A stretch of DNA of 64,000 bases from Acinetobacter silvestris (GCF_002135235.1 NZ_NEGB01000002.1:372001-436000); one strand, 5' to 3'. Positions 18,947-29,368 are shown, counted from the stretch's first letter. Program-made: numbers and translations. Notes: generated by a model from the letters alone, not told the origin.

Positions 18947-18989
18947 GCGAACATAACGATCCAATCTATTTTTTATCTAGGAGATCCAG

Positions 18990-20372
18990 ATGAACGCGGT
19001 TACTGCTTCATTTACAGATTACAAAGTTGCTGATATCACTCTTGCTGATTACGGCCGTAAAGAAATCAAACTTGCTGAAGCAGAAATGCCAGCATTAATG
19101 GGTTTACGTCGTCGCTATGCTGCTGCAAAACCACTTGCTGGCGCAAAAATCCTCGGCTGTATCCACATGACCATTCAAACTGCGGTTCTAATTGAAACCC
19201 TAGTTGAATTAGGCGCAGAAGTTCGTTGGACTTCTTGTAACATCTTCTCGACTCAAGACCATGCTGCTGCTGCCATTGCTGCTTCAGGTGTTCCTGTATT
19301 TGCTTGGAAAGGCGAAACTGAAGAAGAATACATGTGGTGTCTTGAACAACAAATTAATGTAAATAGCACACCTTGGGATGCCAACATGATTTTGGATGAT
19401 GGCGGTGATTTAACTGCTGTTGTACATGACAAATACCCTGCTCTCATTGCTAAAATCCACGGTATCACTGAAGAAACCACGACAGGTGTTCAACGTCTTC
19501 TAGAAATGTGGAAAGACGGTTCACTTAAAGTTCCTGCAATCAACGTAAATGATTCAGTAACTAAATCTAAAAATGACAACAAATACGGTTGCCGTCACTC
19601 TCTAAATGATGCCATCAAACGCGGTACTGACATGCTCATGTCTGGTCGTCGTGCATTAGTTATTGGTTACGGTGATGTAGGTAAAGGTTCTGCGCAATCA
19701 CTTCGTCAAGAAGGCATGATTGTACGTGTAACTGAAGTCGACCCAATCTGTGCAATGCAAGCATGTATGGACGGCTACGAAGTTGTTTCTCCATACAAAA
19801 ATGGCGTTCAAACGGGTAAGAAAGAAGACGTAAATGCAGATCTTCTTCAAAATACTGATTTGATCGTAACTACGACGGGTAACTACCACGTATGTGACGC
19901 TGCAATGCTGGATACTTTAAAAGCTGGTGCTGTGGTGTGTAACATCGGTCACTTTGACACTGAAATTGATACTAACTATTTACGTGGCTACAAGTGGGTT
20001 GAAGTTAAACCTCAAGTACACCAAGTGTATCGTACAGAAAACGAGAACGATTACTTAATCCTTCTTTCAGAAGGTCGTTTGGTCAATCTTGGTAATGCAA
20101 CAGGTCACCCATCACGTATTATGGATGGTTCTTTTGCCAACCAAGTATTGGGTCAAATGCATTTGTTCGCTGAAAAATTTGCTGATCTTGCTGAAGATCA
20201 GAAAAAAGCTGCGATTCGTGTAGAACTGCTTCCTAAGAAATTAGATGAAGAAGTTGCTGCGGCAATGGTTGCTGGTTTTGGCGGCGTATTGACTCAATTA
20301 ACTCAAGTACAAGCAGACTATTTGCGCGTTCCAGTTGAAGGTCCATTTAAATCTGACTCTTATAAATACTAA
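18990..20372 (+). CDS. ahcY: Adenosylhomocysteinase (SAH hydrolase)
   Basis: 460 residues. Reversibly splits S-adenosylhomocysteine into adenosine and homocysteine, using bound NAD+, thereby relieving product inhibition of methyltransferases. Visible blocks: [16 protein letters not shown] (substrate site), [21 protein letters not shown] (Lys and Asn of the active site), [12 protein letters not shown] (NAD-binding GxGxxG), and [11 protein letters not shown] (catalytic His). The C-terminus ends KSDSYKY, the tail with the Lys and Tyr that reach the neighbouring subunit's NAD site. AGGAG lies 6 bases before the ATG. It is preceded by an SAH riboswitch and followed by metF, making a methionine-cycle unit. 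Confidence 0.98.
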   Translation: MNAVTASFTDYKVADITLADYGRKEIKLAEAEMPALMGLRRRYAAAKPLAGAKILGCIHMTIQTAVLIETLVELGAEVRWTSCNIFSTQDHAAAAIAASGVPVFAWKGETEEEYMWCLEQQINVNSTPWDANMILDDGGDLTAVVHDKYPALIAKIHGITEETTTGVQRLLEMWKDGSLKVPAINVNDSVTKSKNDNKYGCRHSLNDAIKRGTDMLMSGRRALVIGYGDVGKGSAQSLRQEGMIVRVTEVDPICAMQACMDGYEVVSPYKNGVQTGKKEDVNADLLQNTDLIVTTTGNYHVCDAAMLDTLKAGAVVCNIGHFDTEIDTNYLRGYKWVEVKPQVHQVYRTENENDYLILLSEGRLVNLGNATGHPSRIMDGSFANQVLGQMHLFAEKFADLAEDQKKAAIRVELLPKKLDEEVAAAMVAGFGGVLTQLTQVQADYLRVPVEGPFKSDSYKY

Positions 20373-20382
20373 GTTTTTAATC

Positions 20383-20411
20383 CCCCTCTCTTAACTCTCC
20401 GTTAGGAGGGG
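20383..20411 (+). promoter_or_regulatory. Hairpin in the ahcY-metF gap
   Basis: CCCCTC pairs with GAGGGG across a 17-base loop. There is no T-run after it, so it is not a clear terminator; it may attenuate read-through or protect the ahcY mRNA 3' end. Confidence 0.35.
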
Positions 20412-20529
20412 AAATTCCTTCTCTTGCGCTGTGCTAAGTCCAACTTCAGAGCAGTTCAAGCAGAAGGTAAAATGAGGGTCATAACAATAAAAAACCGAAG
20501 TATTTACGAATTAAAAAAGGATTTGAAAA

Positions 20530-21366
20530 ATGACTAAACGTATTCCAGTTTCGTTTGAATTTTTTCCAACCAAAACTGATGTGGGCGCAGAAAAACTTCG
20601 TGTTGTTCATCAAGAATTACAATTGCTTAATCCTGAGTTCTTTTCTGTAACTTATGGTGCGGGCGGTTCAACGCGTGAACGTACACTTGCAGCAATCAAC
20701 GATTTTAATGGTAAAGGTACACCTGTTGCCCCTCACCTGTCGTGTATTGGTGATGATAAAGCACGTATCGCTGAATTACTTGATTTGTATAAATCACAAG
20801 GTATTGACCGTATTGTGGCACTGCGTGGCGACTTACCTTCGGGTCAAGTGGGCTTGGGCGAACTGCCTTATGCATCTGACCTTGTGGCATTCATTCGTCA
20901 ACACTCAGGTGATCACTTTCATATTGAAGTTGCAGCTTATCCTGAAATGCATCCGCAAGCAGAAAGCTTTGATAAAGACATTCAAAACTTTATCACCAAA
21001 GCACGTGCTGGTGCCAATTCAGCCTTAACCCAATTCTTTTTTAATCCAGATGCCTATTTCTATTTTGTCGATCGCTTACAAAAAGAAGGCATTGATATTC
21101 CTGTCGCGCCTGGCATTATGCCCATTACCAACGCCAGCAATTTAATTCGCTTTGCGGATGGTACCGGTGCTGAAATCCCACGTTGGATTCGTAAGCAATT
21201 GGCTACCTATGGTGATGACAGCGCAAGTATTAAAGCTTTTGGTCATGAAGTCGTGGTTAAACTGTGTGAACGCCTGATTGCAGGTGGTGCACCAAGTTTG
21301 CACTTCTATACCATGAATCACGTTGAGCCAAACCGTCAATTGGTCTTGGATCTTGGTTTAGCTTAA
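20530..21366 (+). CDS. metF: Methylenetetrahydrofolate reductase
   Basis: 278 residues, close to the bacterial MetF norm of about 290. The FAD enzyme reduces 5,10-methylene-THF to 5-methyl-THF, the methyl donor for homocysteine methylation. Blocks visible: SFEFFPTKTD at the start (catalytic Glu), FSVTYGAGGSTRERT, ALRGDLPSG, EVAAYPEMHP, and ALTQFFFNPDAYFYF, then PGIMPITN and the late LHFYTMN. AAAGG stands about 8 bases before the ATG. It is 157 bp after ahcY on the same strand with no strong terminator between, so it may share the riboswitch-controlled transcript, but an own promoter cannot be excluded. Confidence 0.96.
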   Translation: MTKRIPVSFEFFPTKTDVGAEKLRVVHQELQLLNPEFFSVTYGAGGSTRERTLAAINDFNGKGTPVAPHLSCIGDDKARIAELLDLYKSQGIDRIVALRGDLPSGQVGLGELPYASDLVAFIRQHSGDHFHIEVAAYPEMHPQAESFDKDIQNFITKARAGANSALTQFFFNPDAYFYFVDRLQKEGIDIPVAPGIMPITNASNLIRFADGTGAEIPRWIRKQLATYGDDSASIKAFGHEVVVKLCERLIAGGAPSLHFYTMNHVEPNRQLVLDLGLA

Positions 21367-21447
21367 TTTATACATTTCAAATTTAGCTCAATACAATATT
21401 GGGCTAAATCTAATCTTCTTTTCACCGATTTTTGAGAGTAATACCAC

Positions 21448-22167
21448 ATGCCGCGTTTTTTTATTGAAGCTGATTTAGCTGTTGATACGCATGTTGAGTT
21501 AACGGAAACCGTTTTCCACCATTGGGTGAAAGTATTACGCGCCAAAGTCGGTGAAAGTGCCACTTTGTTTAATGGACAAGGTGGCGAATATGAAGTTACT
21601 TTAGCTGATATCCAAAAAAAATCAGCCACAGTTTTAGTGAATAACTTTAATCCAGATGATCGCACCCCTGCTTTTAGCACTTTACTCGGACAAGTGATGA
21701 GTAAAGGCGACCGCATGGATTATGCGATTCAAAAAGCAGTCGAATTGGGTGTTTCTAAGATTCAGCTTTTAACATCTGAACGTTGCGAAATGCGTTTAAA
21801 GTACGACCGTGACCAAAAGAAAATCGATCATTGGCAAGGCATTGCCATTGCAGCGTGTGAACAATGTGGTATGAATAAAGTGCCAGAAGTTTTAGCACCA
21901 CTGACATTAGCCGACTGGCTTGCAACTGAATTACCGACCACTAAACTGGTACTTGCACCAAATAAAGACCAAATCAATGTACTGGAAAATGCAAGCAAAG
22001 ACATTGCACTGCTGATTGGCCCTGAAGGTGGCTTAAGTGAAATAGAAATTGAATCTGCCAACAAAGTAGGTTTTCAAAATTGGTGTATTGGTGAACGTGT
22101 ATTGCGTACTGAAACAGCACCTGTTGTCGCATTATCAATACTTTTATATCATTCCAGTCTCAAATAA
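21448..22167 (+). CDS. rsmE: 16S rRNA m3U1498 methyltransferase
   Basis: 239 residues, typical for RsmE. An N-terminal PUA-like domain (MPRFFIEADL..., about 1-70) precedes a SPOUT methyltransferase domain with the trefoil-knot signature LIGPEGGLSEIEIE near 190-203 and the closing LGERVLRTETAPV-type block, here IGERVLRTETAPVVAL. It methylates uridine 1498 of 16S rRNA in the 30S subunit, using SAM. It lies 81 bp after metF on the same strand; co-transcription is possible but there is no functional link beyond SAM use. Confidence 0.95.
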   Translation: MPRFFIEADLAVDTHVELTETVFHHWVKVLRAKVGESATLFNGQGGEYEVTLADIQKKSATVLVNNFNPDDRTPAFSTLLGQVMSKGDRMDYAIQKAVELGVSKIQLLTSERCEMRLKYDRDQKKIDHWQGIAIAACEQCGMNKVPEVLAPLTLADWLATELPTTKLVLAPNKDQINVLENASKDIALLIGPEGGLSEIEIESANKVGFQNWCIGERVLRTETAPVVALSILLYHSSLK

Positions 22168-22608
22168 ATCCATTGAAAAGGATAACAAACTCATTTTATC
22201 TGACTTAAGAGTAATGAGCACACATCCTAAATGCCTTAAAACTTTTCTTTAAGGCATCGTTAATAAAGTTAAATTAGCATCATAAAATACAGGATAGATT
22301 CGGTAATCGCTTCAATACGTGCAATTTTAACTATGCGAATCAGCCAATAAATAAAAATGAAAAGATAGATCTAATCGCTCTATTCTATAAAGCTTCAACT
22401 CTTGAAAAAATACACAATACAAAAAGAGACTGTAATTTAAAACAACAGAAAAAAGTTACTTTCTTCCTCCCTAAAAATGATTTTCGGGCTTTATTTTGCA
22501 CGAAATATCAACTTTTTGACTGTCCGTAATGCTCAACAAATGATATATTCGATCAAATTTAGCCAAAACTACCAGCCTCGCTGGAACAGCGTAATAATCG
22601 AGATTCAG
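22168..22608. other. Intergenic region between rsmE and maeB
   Basis: About 440 bases. It contains a perfect 10-bp hairpin (22231-22240 with 22248-22257) that may end the rsmE transcript, although no T-run follows. The maeB reading frame is open back to 22477 but that part encodes nothing recognisable. The maeB promoter should be here; I could not pick one with confidence. Confidence 0.5.
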
Positions 22609-24888
22609 ATGGATGATCAATCTTTAAAACAGCAAGCCCTTTACTATCACGAATTTCCAACACCGGGAAAAATCAGCGTTACACCAAGTAAGCAACTGAT
22701 CAATCAACATGATTTAGCACTTGCTTACTCTCCGGGTGTTGCTGCACCGTGTCTTGAAATTCAAAGAGACCCTTCTAAAGCGGCACTATATACAGCTCGT
22801 GGCAATTTGGTTGCAGTTATTACAAATGGTACAGCAGTTTTAGGTCTGGGTAATATCGGTCCATTGGCATCAAAACCTGTAATGGAAGGTAAAGGCGTAC
22901 TCTTTAAAAAGTTCGCGGGTGTTGATGTTTTTGATATCGAGATTGCCGAAAATGATCCTGATAAAATTGTCGATATCGTTGCCGCATTAGAGCCTACTTT
23001 TGGTGGGATTAACCTCGAAGATATCAAAGCACCAGAATGTTTCTATATTGAGCAGAAACTTCGTGAACGCATGAATATTCCAGTATTCCATGACGATCAA
23101 CATGGTACGTCGATTATTGTTGGTTCTGCGCTTCTCAATGCATTGCAATTGAATGGCAAAAAAATTGATGAAATCAAAATTGTTGCTTCAGGCGCTGGTG
23201 CAGCTGCCCTTTCTTGCCTAGATTTACTCTGTGCAATTGGTGCAAAAAAAGAAAATATTATCGTAGCTGATTCACGTGGCTTACTCACGACAAAACGTGA
23301 AGGCTTAGATGCTTCTAAGCAACGTTATGTTCAGGATATTGATAGCACCCAACTTGCAGATGTCATTGCAGATGCCGATATGTTCTTGGGACTGTCTGCC
23401 GCAGGAATTTTAACCAAAGAAATGGTTAAAAAAATGGCTGTTGATCCAATTATTTTTGCATTAGCCAATCCAGATCCTGAAATTTTACCTGAACATGCGC
23501 ATGAAGTTCGTCCAGATGTGATTATGGCGACGGGTCGTTCAGACTATCCAAACCAAGTTAATAATGCACTTTGTTTCCCTTATATTTTCCGTGGTGCACT
23601 AGATGTTGGCGCTACGACGATTAATGAAGAAATGAAAATTGCCTGTGTCCATGCCATTGCACGTATGGCACATGTTGAAGCGGATGCAGCAACGTATGGT
23701 GAAAAATCTGCATCATTTGGTCGTGATTATTTAATTCCACGTCCACTTGATCAACGTTTGATCTTAGAAATTGCACCTGCTATTGCTCAAGCAGCAATGG
23801 ACTCTGGTGTTGCAACGCGTCCTATTGAAGATTTTTCAGCGTATCGTCAACGTTTGTCTGAGTTTGTCTATAACTCTGCATTCATGATGAAACCAATCTT
23901 TGCTCAAGCAAAATCGAACCCTAAACGTATCGCTTATGCTGAAGGTGAAGATTTACGTGTTCTTCGTGCTGTGCAAATTGCAGTGGATGAAGGCTTAGCC
24001 TTACCAATTTTAATTGGTCGTACTGCCGTCATTGAAGCAAACATTAAAAAATTAGGTTTACGTCTTGAAAATGGAACCAATATCGAAATCGTCGATCAGG
24101 AAAAAAACCCTGATTACGAAATGTTTGCAGATGACTACTACACCATCATGCAGCGTAAAGGTGTAACACCTGAATATGCACAACGTGAATCACGTCGTCG
24201 CTCAACTTTAATTGCAGCAATGTTAGTTAAATTTGGTAAAGCTGATGGTATGTTGTGTGGTACTTATTCTAGCTATGACATCCATTTAGACTTTGTTAAA
24301 AATGTTATTGGTTTAAAAGAAGGTCGTAGTAACTTCTTTACCCTGAATGCATTAATGTTAGAAGATCGTAATCTTTTCATTGCTGATACTTATGTCAATA
24401 CCAATCCAACTGCTGAACAATTAGCGGAAATGACTATTTTAGCAGCTGAAGAAGTTCGTCGTTTTGGTATGACACCTCGTGTTGCTTTACTTTCACATTC
24501 GAGCTTTGGTTCGGATCAGAATGATTCAAGTGCACAAAAAATGCGTCAAGTCTTCAACATTTTAACTGAAATTGCACCTGAGCTTGAAGTTGAAGGCGAA
24601 ATGCATGGTGATGCAGCATTGGATGAAAATATCCGTCACTTTGCATTCCCAAATTCGCGCTTCAAAGGTTCTGCTAATTTATTGATTATGCCGAATTTGG
24701 ATGCTGCAAATATTTCATTTAATCTATTGAAAGCAACATCTGGTAACAATGTAACGATTGGCCCGATCTTACTTGGTGCAGCAAAACCTGTACATATTTT
24801 AACGCCAACAGCGACCACACGTCGTGTTGTAAATATGACAGCTTTGACGGTTGCTGAGATTCAACAGGCTGAACAAGACGCAATGTAA
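22609..24888 (+). CDS. maeB: NADP-dependent malic enzyme with phosphotransacetylase-like domain
   Basis: 759 residues from the ATG at 22609 ([21 protein letters not shown]), the same length as E. coli MaeB; the frame is open for 44 further codons upstream but without family similarity. Residues about 1-420 are the malic enzyme ([24 protein letters not shown] with metal-binding Asp, [15 protein letters not shown] site, ALANPDPEI). Residues about 430-759 match phosphotransacetylase and are thought to be regulatory, sensing acetyl-CoA, rather than catalytic. It converts malate to pyruvate and CO2 with NADPH production. Followed by a strong terminator. Confidence 0.95.
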   Translation: MDDQSLKQQALYYHEFPTPGKISVTPSKQLINQHDLALAYSPGVAAPCLEIQRDPSKAALYTARGNLVAVITNGTAVLGLGNIGPLASKPVMEGKGVLFKKFAGVDVFDIEIAENDPDKIVDIVAALEPTFGGINLEDIKAPECFYIEQKLRERMNIPVFHDDQHGTSIIVGSALLNALQLNGKKIDEIKIVASGAGAAALSCLDLLCAIGAKKENIIVADSRGLLTTKREGLDASKQRYVQDIDSTQLADVIADADMFLGLSAAGILTKEMVKKMAVDPIIFALANPDPEILPEHAHEVRPDVIMATGRSDYPNQVNNALCFPYIFRGALDVGATTINEEMKIACVHAIARMAHVEADAATYGEKSASFGRDYLIPRPLDQRLILEIAPAIAQAAMDSGVATRPIEDFSAYRQRLSEFVYNSAFMMKPIFAQAKSNPKRIAYAEGEDLRVLRAVQIAVDEGLALPILIGRTAVIEANIKKLGLRLENGTNIEIVDQEKNPDYEMFADDYYTIMQRKGVTPEYAQRESRRRSTLIAAMLVKFGKADGMLCGTYSSYDIHLDFVKNVIGLKEGRSNFFTLNALMLEDRNLFIADTYVNTNPTAEQLAEMTILAAEEVRRFGMTPRVALLSHSSFGSDQNDSSAQKMRQVFNILTEIAPELEVEGEMHGDAALDENIRHFAFPNSRFKGSANLLIMPNLDAANISFNLLKATSGNNVTIGPILLGAAKPVHILTPTATTRRVVNMTALTVAEIQQAEQDAM

Positions 24889-24924
24889 TGAATCTTTAGT
24901 CAAAGCTAAAGTTCTTTACTTGAG

Positions 24925-24972
24925 AAAACCTCTATTCTGTAGCATGATTGCTTGAAGAATAGAGGTTTTTTC
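24925..24972 (+). terminator. maeB terminator whose 3' arm contains the cca ribosome-binding site
   Basis: A perfect 14-bp stem: 24925-24938 pairs with 24956-24969, around a 17-base loop, followed by T residues that run up to the cca ATG at 24973. The 3' arm contains GAGG, the only plausible Shine-Dalgarno for cca. So folding the hairpin would both end maeB transcription and hide the cca start. Confidence 0.85.
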
Positions 24973-26214
24973 ATGCAAGTTTATTTAGTAGGCGGTGCCG
25001 TCAGAGATCATTTACTCGGACACCCCTATCACGAAAAAGATTATGTTGTTGTCGGGGCAACGCCTGAACAGCTCCTTACACAAGGCTATCAAGCTGTGGG
25101 TAAAGATTTTCCTGTTTTTTTGCACCCCGAAACAAAAGAAGAATATGCCCTCGCAAGAACAGAGCGTAAATCAGGTCAGGGGTATCACGGTTTTGAATTT
25201 TTTACTGATCCCAATGTCACATTGGAAGAAGATTTAATTCGCCGTGATCTCACCATTAATGCCATGGCTATGGATGATGCTGGCCAAATTTATGACCCCT
25301 ACCATGGGCAAGCTGATTTAAACAATAAAATTTTACGTCATGTCTCCGATGCTTTTGCTGAAGATCCGTTACGTGTACTGCGTGTTGCACGTTTTGCTGC
25401 ACGCTATACACAATATGGTTTCACCATTGCAAATGAAACACTGGCATTCATGCAACAATTAGCAGAATCAGGCGAATTACAAGCTTTAACACCTGAACGA
25501 GTATGGAAAGAAACAGCACGCGCGCTCATGGAAAATCATGCCGATGTTTACTTTGAAGTATTACGCCAGTGTGGTGCTTTAAAGGTTTTATTCCCTGAAA
25601 TTGATGCCCTGTTTGGAGTCCCTCAACGCCCAGAATATCATCCTGAGGTTGACTGTGGTATTCATACACTGATGTCATTACAGCAAGCGTGTAAAGCCAA
25701 TTACTCTTTAGATGTCCGTTATGCTGTTTTAGTGCATGACCTAGGCAAGGCACTTACCCCAAAAGAAGAATTACCACGGCATATCATGCATGAAGAACGT
25801 GGAATTCAGCCCGTTATGATCATATCCGATCGTTTAAAGGTTCCGACACAAACCAAACAACTGGCCTTAGCTGTCTGCAAAGAACATTTAAAATGTCATC
25901 AGGCATTCACCTTAAAAGCAGGCACATTGTGGCGTTTATTACAACGATTAGATGTATTACGTCGTCCTGAGCGGGTTGAAGCATTTGTACAAGCGTGTGA
26001 ATGTGATGCTAGAGGTCGCTTAGGCCTAGAAGATCGCGATTATCCTCAAGCACAATATCTGCTAGAAATTATGCAGACTGTACGCGCGATTAAAGCAGCT
26101 GATTTACCCACTGAAATTCAAGGTCCAGATATTGGGGAAATGTTGATTCAAAAACGTATCGAAGCGATTGCCGAATTTAAACAACGACTCGGAAATACCT
26201 CACATCCCGTTTAG
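24973..26214 (+). CDS. cca: Multifunctional CCA-adding enzyme (tRNA nucleotidyltransferase)
   Basis: 413 residues, matching E. coli Cca (412). It builds and repairs the 3' CCA end of tRNAs. The nucleotidyltransferase head shows YLVGGAVRDHLLG at residues 4-16 and the metal-binding pair Glu21/Asp23 (EKD; an acidic-x-Asp motif). After RRDLTINAMAMD and DPLRVLRVARFAARY, the C-terminal half has an HD domain (CGIHTLMSL, LVHDLGKAL) giving the phosphohydrolase activities of gammaproteobacterial enzymes. The ATG at 24973 gives the family start MQVYLVGG; a TTG at 24952 is in frame but lies inside the terminator stem. The ribosome-binding site is embedded in that stem (see separate entry). Confidence 0.96.
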   Translation: MQVYLVGGAVRDHLLGHPYHEKDYVVVGATPEQLLTQGYQAVGKDFPVFLHPETKEEYALARTERKSGQGYHGFEFFTDPNVTLEEDLIRRDLTINAMAMDDAGQIYDPYHGQADLNNKILRHVSDAFAEDPLRVLRVARFAARYTQYGFTIANETLAFMQQLAESGELQALTPERVWKETARALMENHADVYFEVLRQCGALKVLFPEIDALFGVPQRPEYHPEVDCGIHTLMSLQQACKANYSLDVRYAVLVHDLGKALTPKEELPRHIMHEERGIQPVMIISDRLKVPTQTKQLALAVCKEHLKCHQAFTLKAGTLWRLLQRLDVLRRPERVEAFVQACECDARGRLGLEDRDYPQAQYLLEIMQTVRAIKAADLPTEIQGPDIGEMLIQKRIEAIAEFKQRLGNTSHPV

Positions 26215-26283
26215 TACTTTGCTTTAAACATTAAAATTTAATGAATTTTAAATAGCAGATCAGATGATCAATTTAAAAAAACT

Positions 26284-26311
26284 AAAAACCAACGCAATTG
26301 CGTTGGTTTTT
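26284..26311. terminator. Bidirectional terminator between cca and the facing hydrolase
   Basis: A perfect 28-base palindrome, 14 bases on each side with the core CCAACGC/GCGTTGG flanked by A-run and T-run, so it works on both strands. Confidence 0.88.
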
Positions 26312-26418
26312 AAAATGACCTGTTGGCTACACTGTTATACAAATTAATTTGCTTGCTGCCTCATTGAATCAAGCTCAAAATATTTAAACTATGACCCAAA
26401 TATCTTGAACTTAAAAAA

Positions 26419-27219
26419 TCATTTTTTGAGTTTGGTCTTAATTAATTGTGCCACCGCATGTGGATGCTCCAATGGGAACATATGTCCGCCTTTGGTAACC
26501 ATAAATGGAATTCCAAGTTTCTTTTGTGTAATTTGCGGAAACTTTTTCTTTAAGAAAGGACTTTCATCCCCCACAACCAAATGAATCGGTAACTTAGGCT
26601 TCGACATGGGTAACCACCACTTCGAAGGTGTCGTTCTAAAAATTGCAACTTCATCTGCCTTAGAAATGGTGAGTGTCACCCCACCACGCTCTAAATCATC
26701 AATCAATGCATAATCAATATAGGCTTGAAAACAGTCCTCATCAAACTGTTGGTACAATCCTTTTGAACGTAACAAATCATAGGCATGTTGACGAGAATCC
26801 CAATGATCACGGCGACGAGCACTCAAACCTGCTGGAGTAATTTTATCCACCATCTTAGGATAAAAAATCTTAGTCAGATGAAATAGAAATGACGCTTTAC
26901 CCATGATTAAAGGTGGATCAAGCATAATCACTTGCTCAAACAAATCTGGCCGTCGATAAGAAGCTATAAATGTTAAAACTGAACCCAATGAGTGCCCCAA
27001 ACCAATAACTTTTCGACCTTGCGCATGTTGCTCAATATTATTAATAAGTTGATCAACTAAATACGACCAATGGTTATTAATAGGATAACGTTTATCCGCA
27101 CCAATGACCGGTACGTCAATAATATCGTAGTCATCTTTTAAATATTCAAAGAGTTTTTGATAAACCTTTGAAGGTACACCATTAGCATGTGCAAAGTGTA
27201 TTAGTGGTTTAGTACTCAT
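26419..27219 (-). CDS. Alpha/beta hydrolase
   Basis: 266 residues with no signal peptide. The alpha/beta hydrolase fold is supported by FAHANGVPS near the N-terminus (oxyanion region), the nucleophile elbow GLGHSLGS around residues 92-99, a late VVGDESPFLKKK with the acid candidate, and GGHMFPLEHP with the catalytic His. Two residues after HSLG are Ser/Val, typical for esterases and thioesterases. The substrate cannot be named. It is 45 bp downstream of sppA on the same strand and could be co-transcribed. Confidence 0.85.
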   Translation of the reverse strand: MSTKPLIHFAHANGVPSKVYQKLFEYLKDDYDIIDVPVIGADKRYPINNHWSYLVDQLINNIEQHAQGRKVIGLGHSLGSVLTFIASYRRPDLFEQVIMLDPPLIMGKASFLFHLTKIFYPKMVDKITPAGLSARRRDHWDSRQHAYDLLRSKGLYQQFDEDCFQAYIDYALIDDLERGGVTLTISKADEVAIFRTTPSKWWLPMSKPKLPIHLVVGDESPFLKKKFPQITQKKLGIPFMVTKGGHMFPLEHPHAVAQLIKTKLKK

Positions 27220-27264
27220 AACATCCTTTTAAAACATTTCAATCATTCAGTATTAGACATTCAA

Positions 27265-28281
27265 TTACTGCATTTTGGTATCTTGATGCATACTTAGCTG
27301 CTGACTAAATGCTTCGCCTAAGCTTTGCCCCATTTCTGCGCCTACACGACCTAGAATAGAATCAATTGGACTATGTTCAACCGTATAATTCACTGTTTTA
27401 TTGACTTTAAGCTCACGCTTTAACGTTTCAATATTACCTGCTTTATCGGCAATCCCTAACTTAATGGCTTGATCGCCAGTCCAAAATAATCCAGAGAAAA
27501 TTGCAGGATCTTGCGATTTTAATTTAGCACCACGACCTTGTTTCACCGCGTTAATGAAATGCGAATGAACATTATCCAACAACGCCTGAATATGTGCTTT
27601 TTGTTCAGGTTTAATTGGTTTCGTCATACTTAAGATGTCTTTATTCTCACCCGAAGTCATGGTGCGATCTTCTACACCTAACTTTTGTGCTAAACCGCTA
27701 ACACCGTAGTTTGGCATAATCACGCCAATTGACCCGACCAAACTGGATGGATTCACCCAAATTTCATCTGCCGCAGATGCAATATAATATGCACCTGAAG
27801 CACCCATGTCCCCAATTAGGGCATAGACTTTCTTTTCAGGGTGCTGTTTTTTCAGATATTGAATCTCTTGCCAAATATCATCAGACTGCACAGGTGAACC
27901 ACCTGGTGAGTTGATATTTAACACCACAGCTTTATTCGATTTTGCTTCAAAAGCACGCTTTAACGATTTAATCGTATCAGCACTGTTTACACCTTTACTG
28001 CTGGCATCAATCGTACCAATGACATCCACAACAGCCAAATGCGAGTCAGTCGTGATGATTTCATCACTTGCTGTTATTGAGCAACTTTTACCCATCAACA
28101 CCAATACAATAAAGATATATAAGAATGTTAAAATTTTAAAGAAAATCCCCCAACGACGACTACGGCGTTGTTCCTCAACTGAAGCAAGCACCGCTTTTTC
28201 TAAAAGCTGCCACTCCTTTCCAGTCGATTGAGCATTGGCATTTGTATTTTCATTTTGTGGTTTAGGTGGCCAATCGGACAT
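27265..28281 (-). CDS. sppA: Signal peptide peptidase SppA, short (36K-type) form
   Basis: 338 residues from the ATG at 28279-28281 (MSDWPPKPQ), with GGATGG upstream; an ATG at 28290 would add three residues. One membrane helix (about 52-72) anchors a periplasmic S49 domain. The Ser nucleophile is in GDMGASGAYYIASAADEI and the following GSIGVIMPNYG block is conserved; the Lys general base of the dyad belongs to the family but its exact position is not certain by eye. It is half the length of E. coli SppA (618), so it is the single-domain form that assembles as an octamer in Bacillus. It clears remnant signal peptides from the membrane. Confidence 0.88.
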   Translation of the reverse strand: MSDWPPKPQNENTNANAQSTGKEWQLLEKAVLASVEEQRRSRRWGIFFKILTFLYIFIVLVLMGKSCSITASDEIITTDSHLAVVDVIGTIDASSKGVNSADTIKSLKRAFEAKSNKAVVLNINSPGGSPVQSDDIWQEIQYLKKQHPEKKVYALIGDMGASGAYYIASAADEIWVNPSSLVGSIGVIMPNYGVSGLAQKLGVEDRTMTSGENKDILSMTKPIKPEQKAHIQALLDNVHSHFINAVKQGRGAKLKSQDPAIFSGLFWTGDQAIKLGIADKAGNIETLKRELKVNKTVNYTVEHSPIDSILGRVGAEMGQSLGEAFSQQLSMHQDTKMQ

Positions 28282-28417
28282 AAATACCATCCAAATTAAT
28301 TTTTAAGGCTTCATTATATACACTGAAAGCAGTTAAACTGTTTAAACATTGAGATTTAACTGATAATATTTTTAAATCACAACATTCACTCACCTCAGCA
28401 TTTTATTTTGAAGAACG

Positions 28418-29368
28418 ATGACTGAAAGACAAAATACTATTACGACTCGTGCTTTAAATTTTTTTAGTCGACGGCCAATTCTTTTTGCACGTTTTTTTGC
28501 AAAAATTCTTGCAGCAATCGTAAATTTAATGCGAATCACCAAAACCTCAAAAACGATTCATTTAAATATCGAAATTTGTTTACCTCAACTCACAAAAAGC
28601 CGCAGAGCACAGATTAGCCGTGCCGCAATACGGAATGAATTACAATCCTATATGGAGTTTTTCAGTATTTGGGGAAGCAGCAACGCAAAAAATATATCTC
28701 GAATTCACCACATAGAAGGTGAACATTTTTTTCATGAAGCCATGGCTGCGAAAAAAGGTTTAGTGCTGATTGCACCGCATTTTGGGACTTGGGAGATTAT
28801 GAATGCATGGTTTGCTCAACATACCCAAATGACGATTCTATATAAACCAATCAAGAATGCCGAAGCAGATGAATTTGTCCGTTCTGCTCGTAGTCGTGAA
28901 CAGGCACATCTGGTACCAACTGATGAATCAGGTGTCCGCCAAATCTTCAAAGCATTAAAACAAGGTGGCACAACCGTTATATTACCTGATCACACCCCAC
29001 GAGTTGGCGGAGACATGGTTAACTATTTTGGCATTCCTTTAGCATCAAGCAGCTTAAGCTCTAAATTAATTCAAAAGACTAAAGCCAAAACTCTTCTCAT
29101 CTATGCTATTCGCAATGAAAATTCGAATTTTGATATGTTCATTGAACCTATTGATGAGCGTATTTATGATGGTACTGCAATAGAAGGTACGCGTATCATT
29201 CATGCCGCGATTGAAAATTTAATTGATCGATATCCTGAACATTATCATTGGAGTTATAAACGCTTTAAAGCAAATCCTGCAATAGATGAAATTTATGATA
29301 TCCCTCATCAAGAGGCCATAAAAAAAATTGAATCCGTACGTGCGGCGTCAACTGACTTAACGTTGTAA
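28418..29368 (+). CDS. LpxL/LpxM-family lipid A acyltransferase
   Basis: 316 residues. A short hydrophobic N-terminal anchor (about 20-42) precedes the acyltransferase domain with the HX4E motif HFGTWE near residues 121-126, followed by LYKPIKNAEADEF, a DESGVRQIFKAL helix, ILPDHTPRVGGDMVNYFG and YHWSYKRFK close to the C-terminus. Members transfer a secondary laurate or myristate to lipid A at the inner face of the inner membrane. Whether this is the LpxL or LpxM member cannot be decided by eye. Its 3' end overlaps the convergent comEC by 12 bp. Confidence 0.85.
   Translation: MTERQNTITTRALNFFSRRPILFARFFAKILAAIVNLMRITKTSKTIHLNIEICLPQLTKSRRAQISRAAIRNELQSYMEFFSIWGSSNAKNISRIHHIEGEHFFHEAMAAKKGLVLIAPHFGTWEIMNAWFAQHTQMTILYKPIKNAEADEFVRSARSREQAHLVPTDESGVRQIFKALKQGGTTVILPDHTPRVGGDMVNYFGIPLASSSLSSKLIQKTKAKTLLIYAIRNENSNFDMFIEPIDERIYDGTAIEGTRIIHAAIENLIDRYPEHYHWSYKRFKANPAIDEIYDIPHQEAIKKIESVRAASTDLTL

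Noticed and set aside
22270..22380. Minus-strand open stretch between rsmE and maeB coding hydrophobic residues
   Set aside because: It is preceded by a TAG in frame, has no start codon and is about 34 codons long, so it was not taken as a gene.
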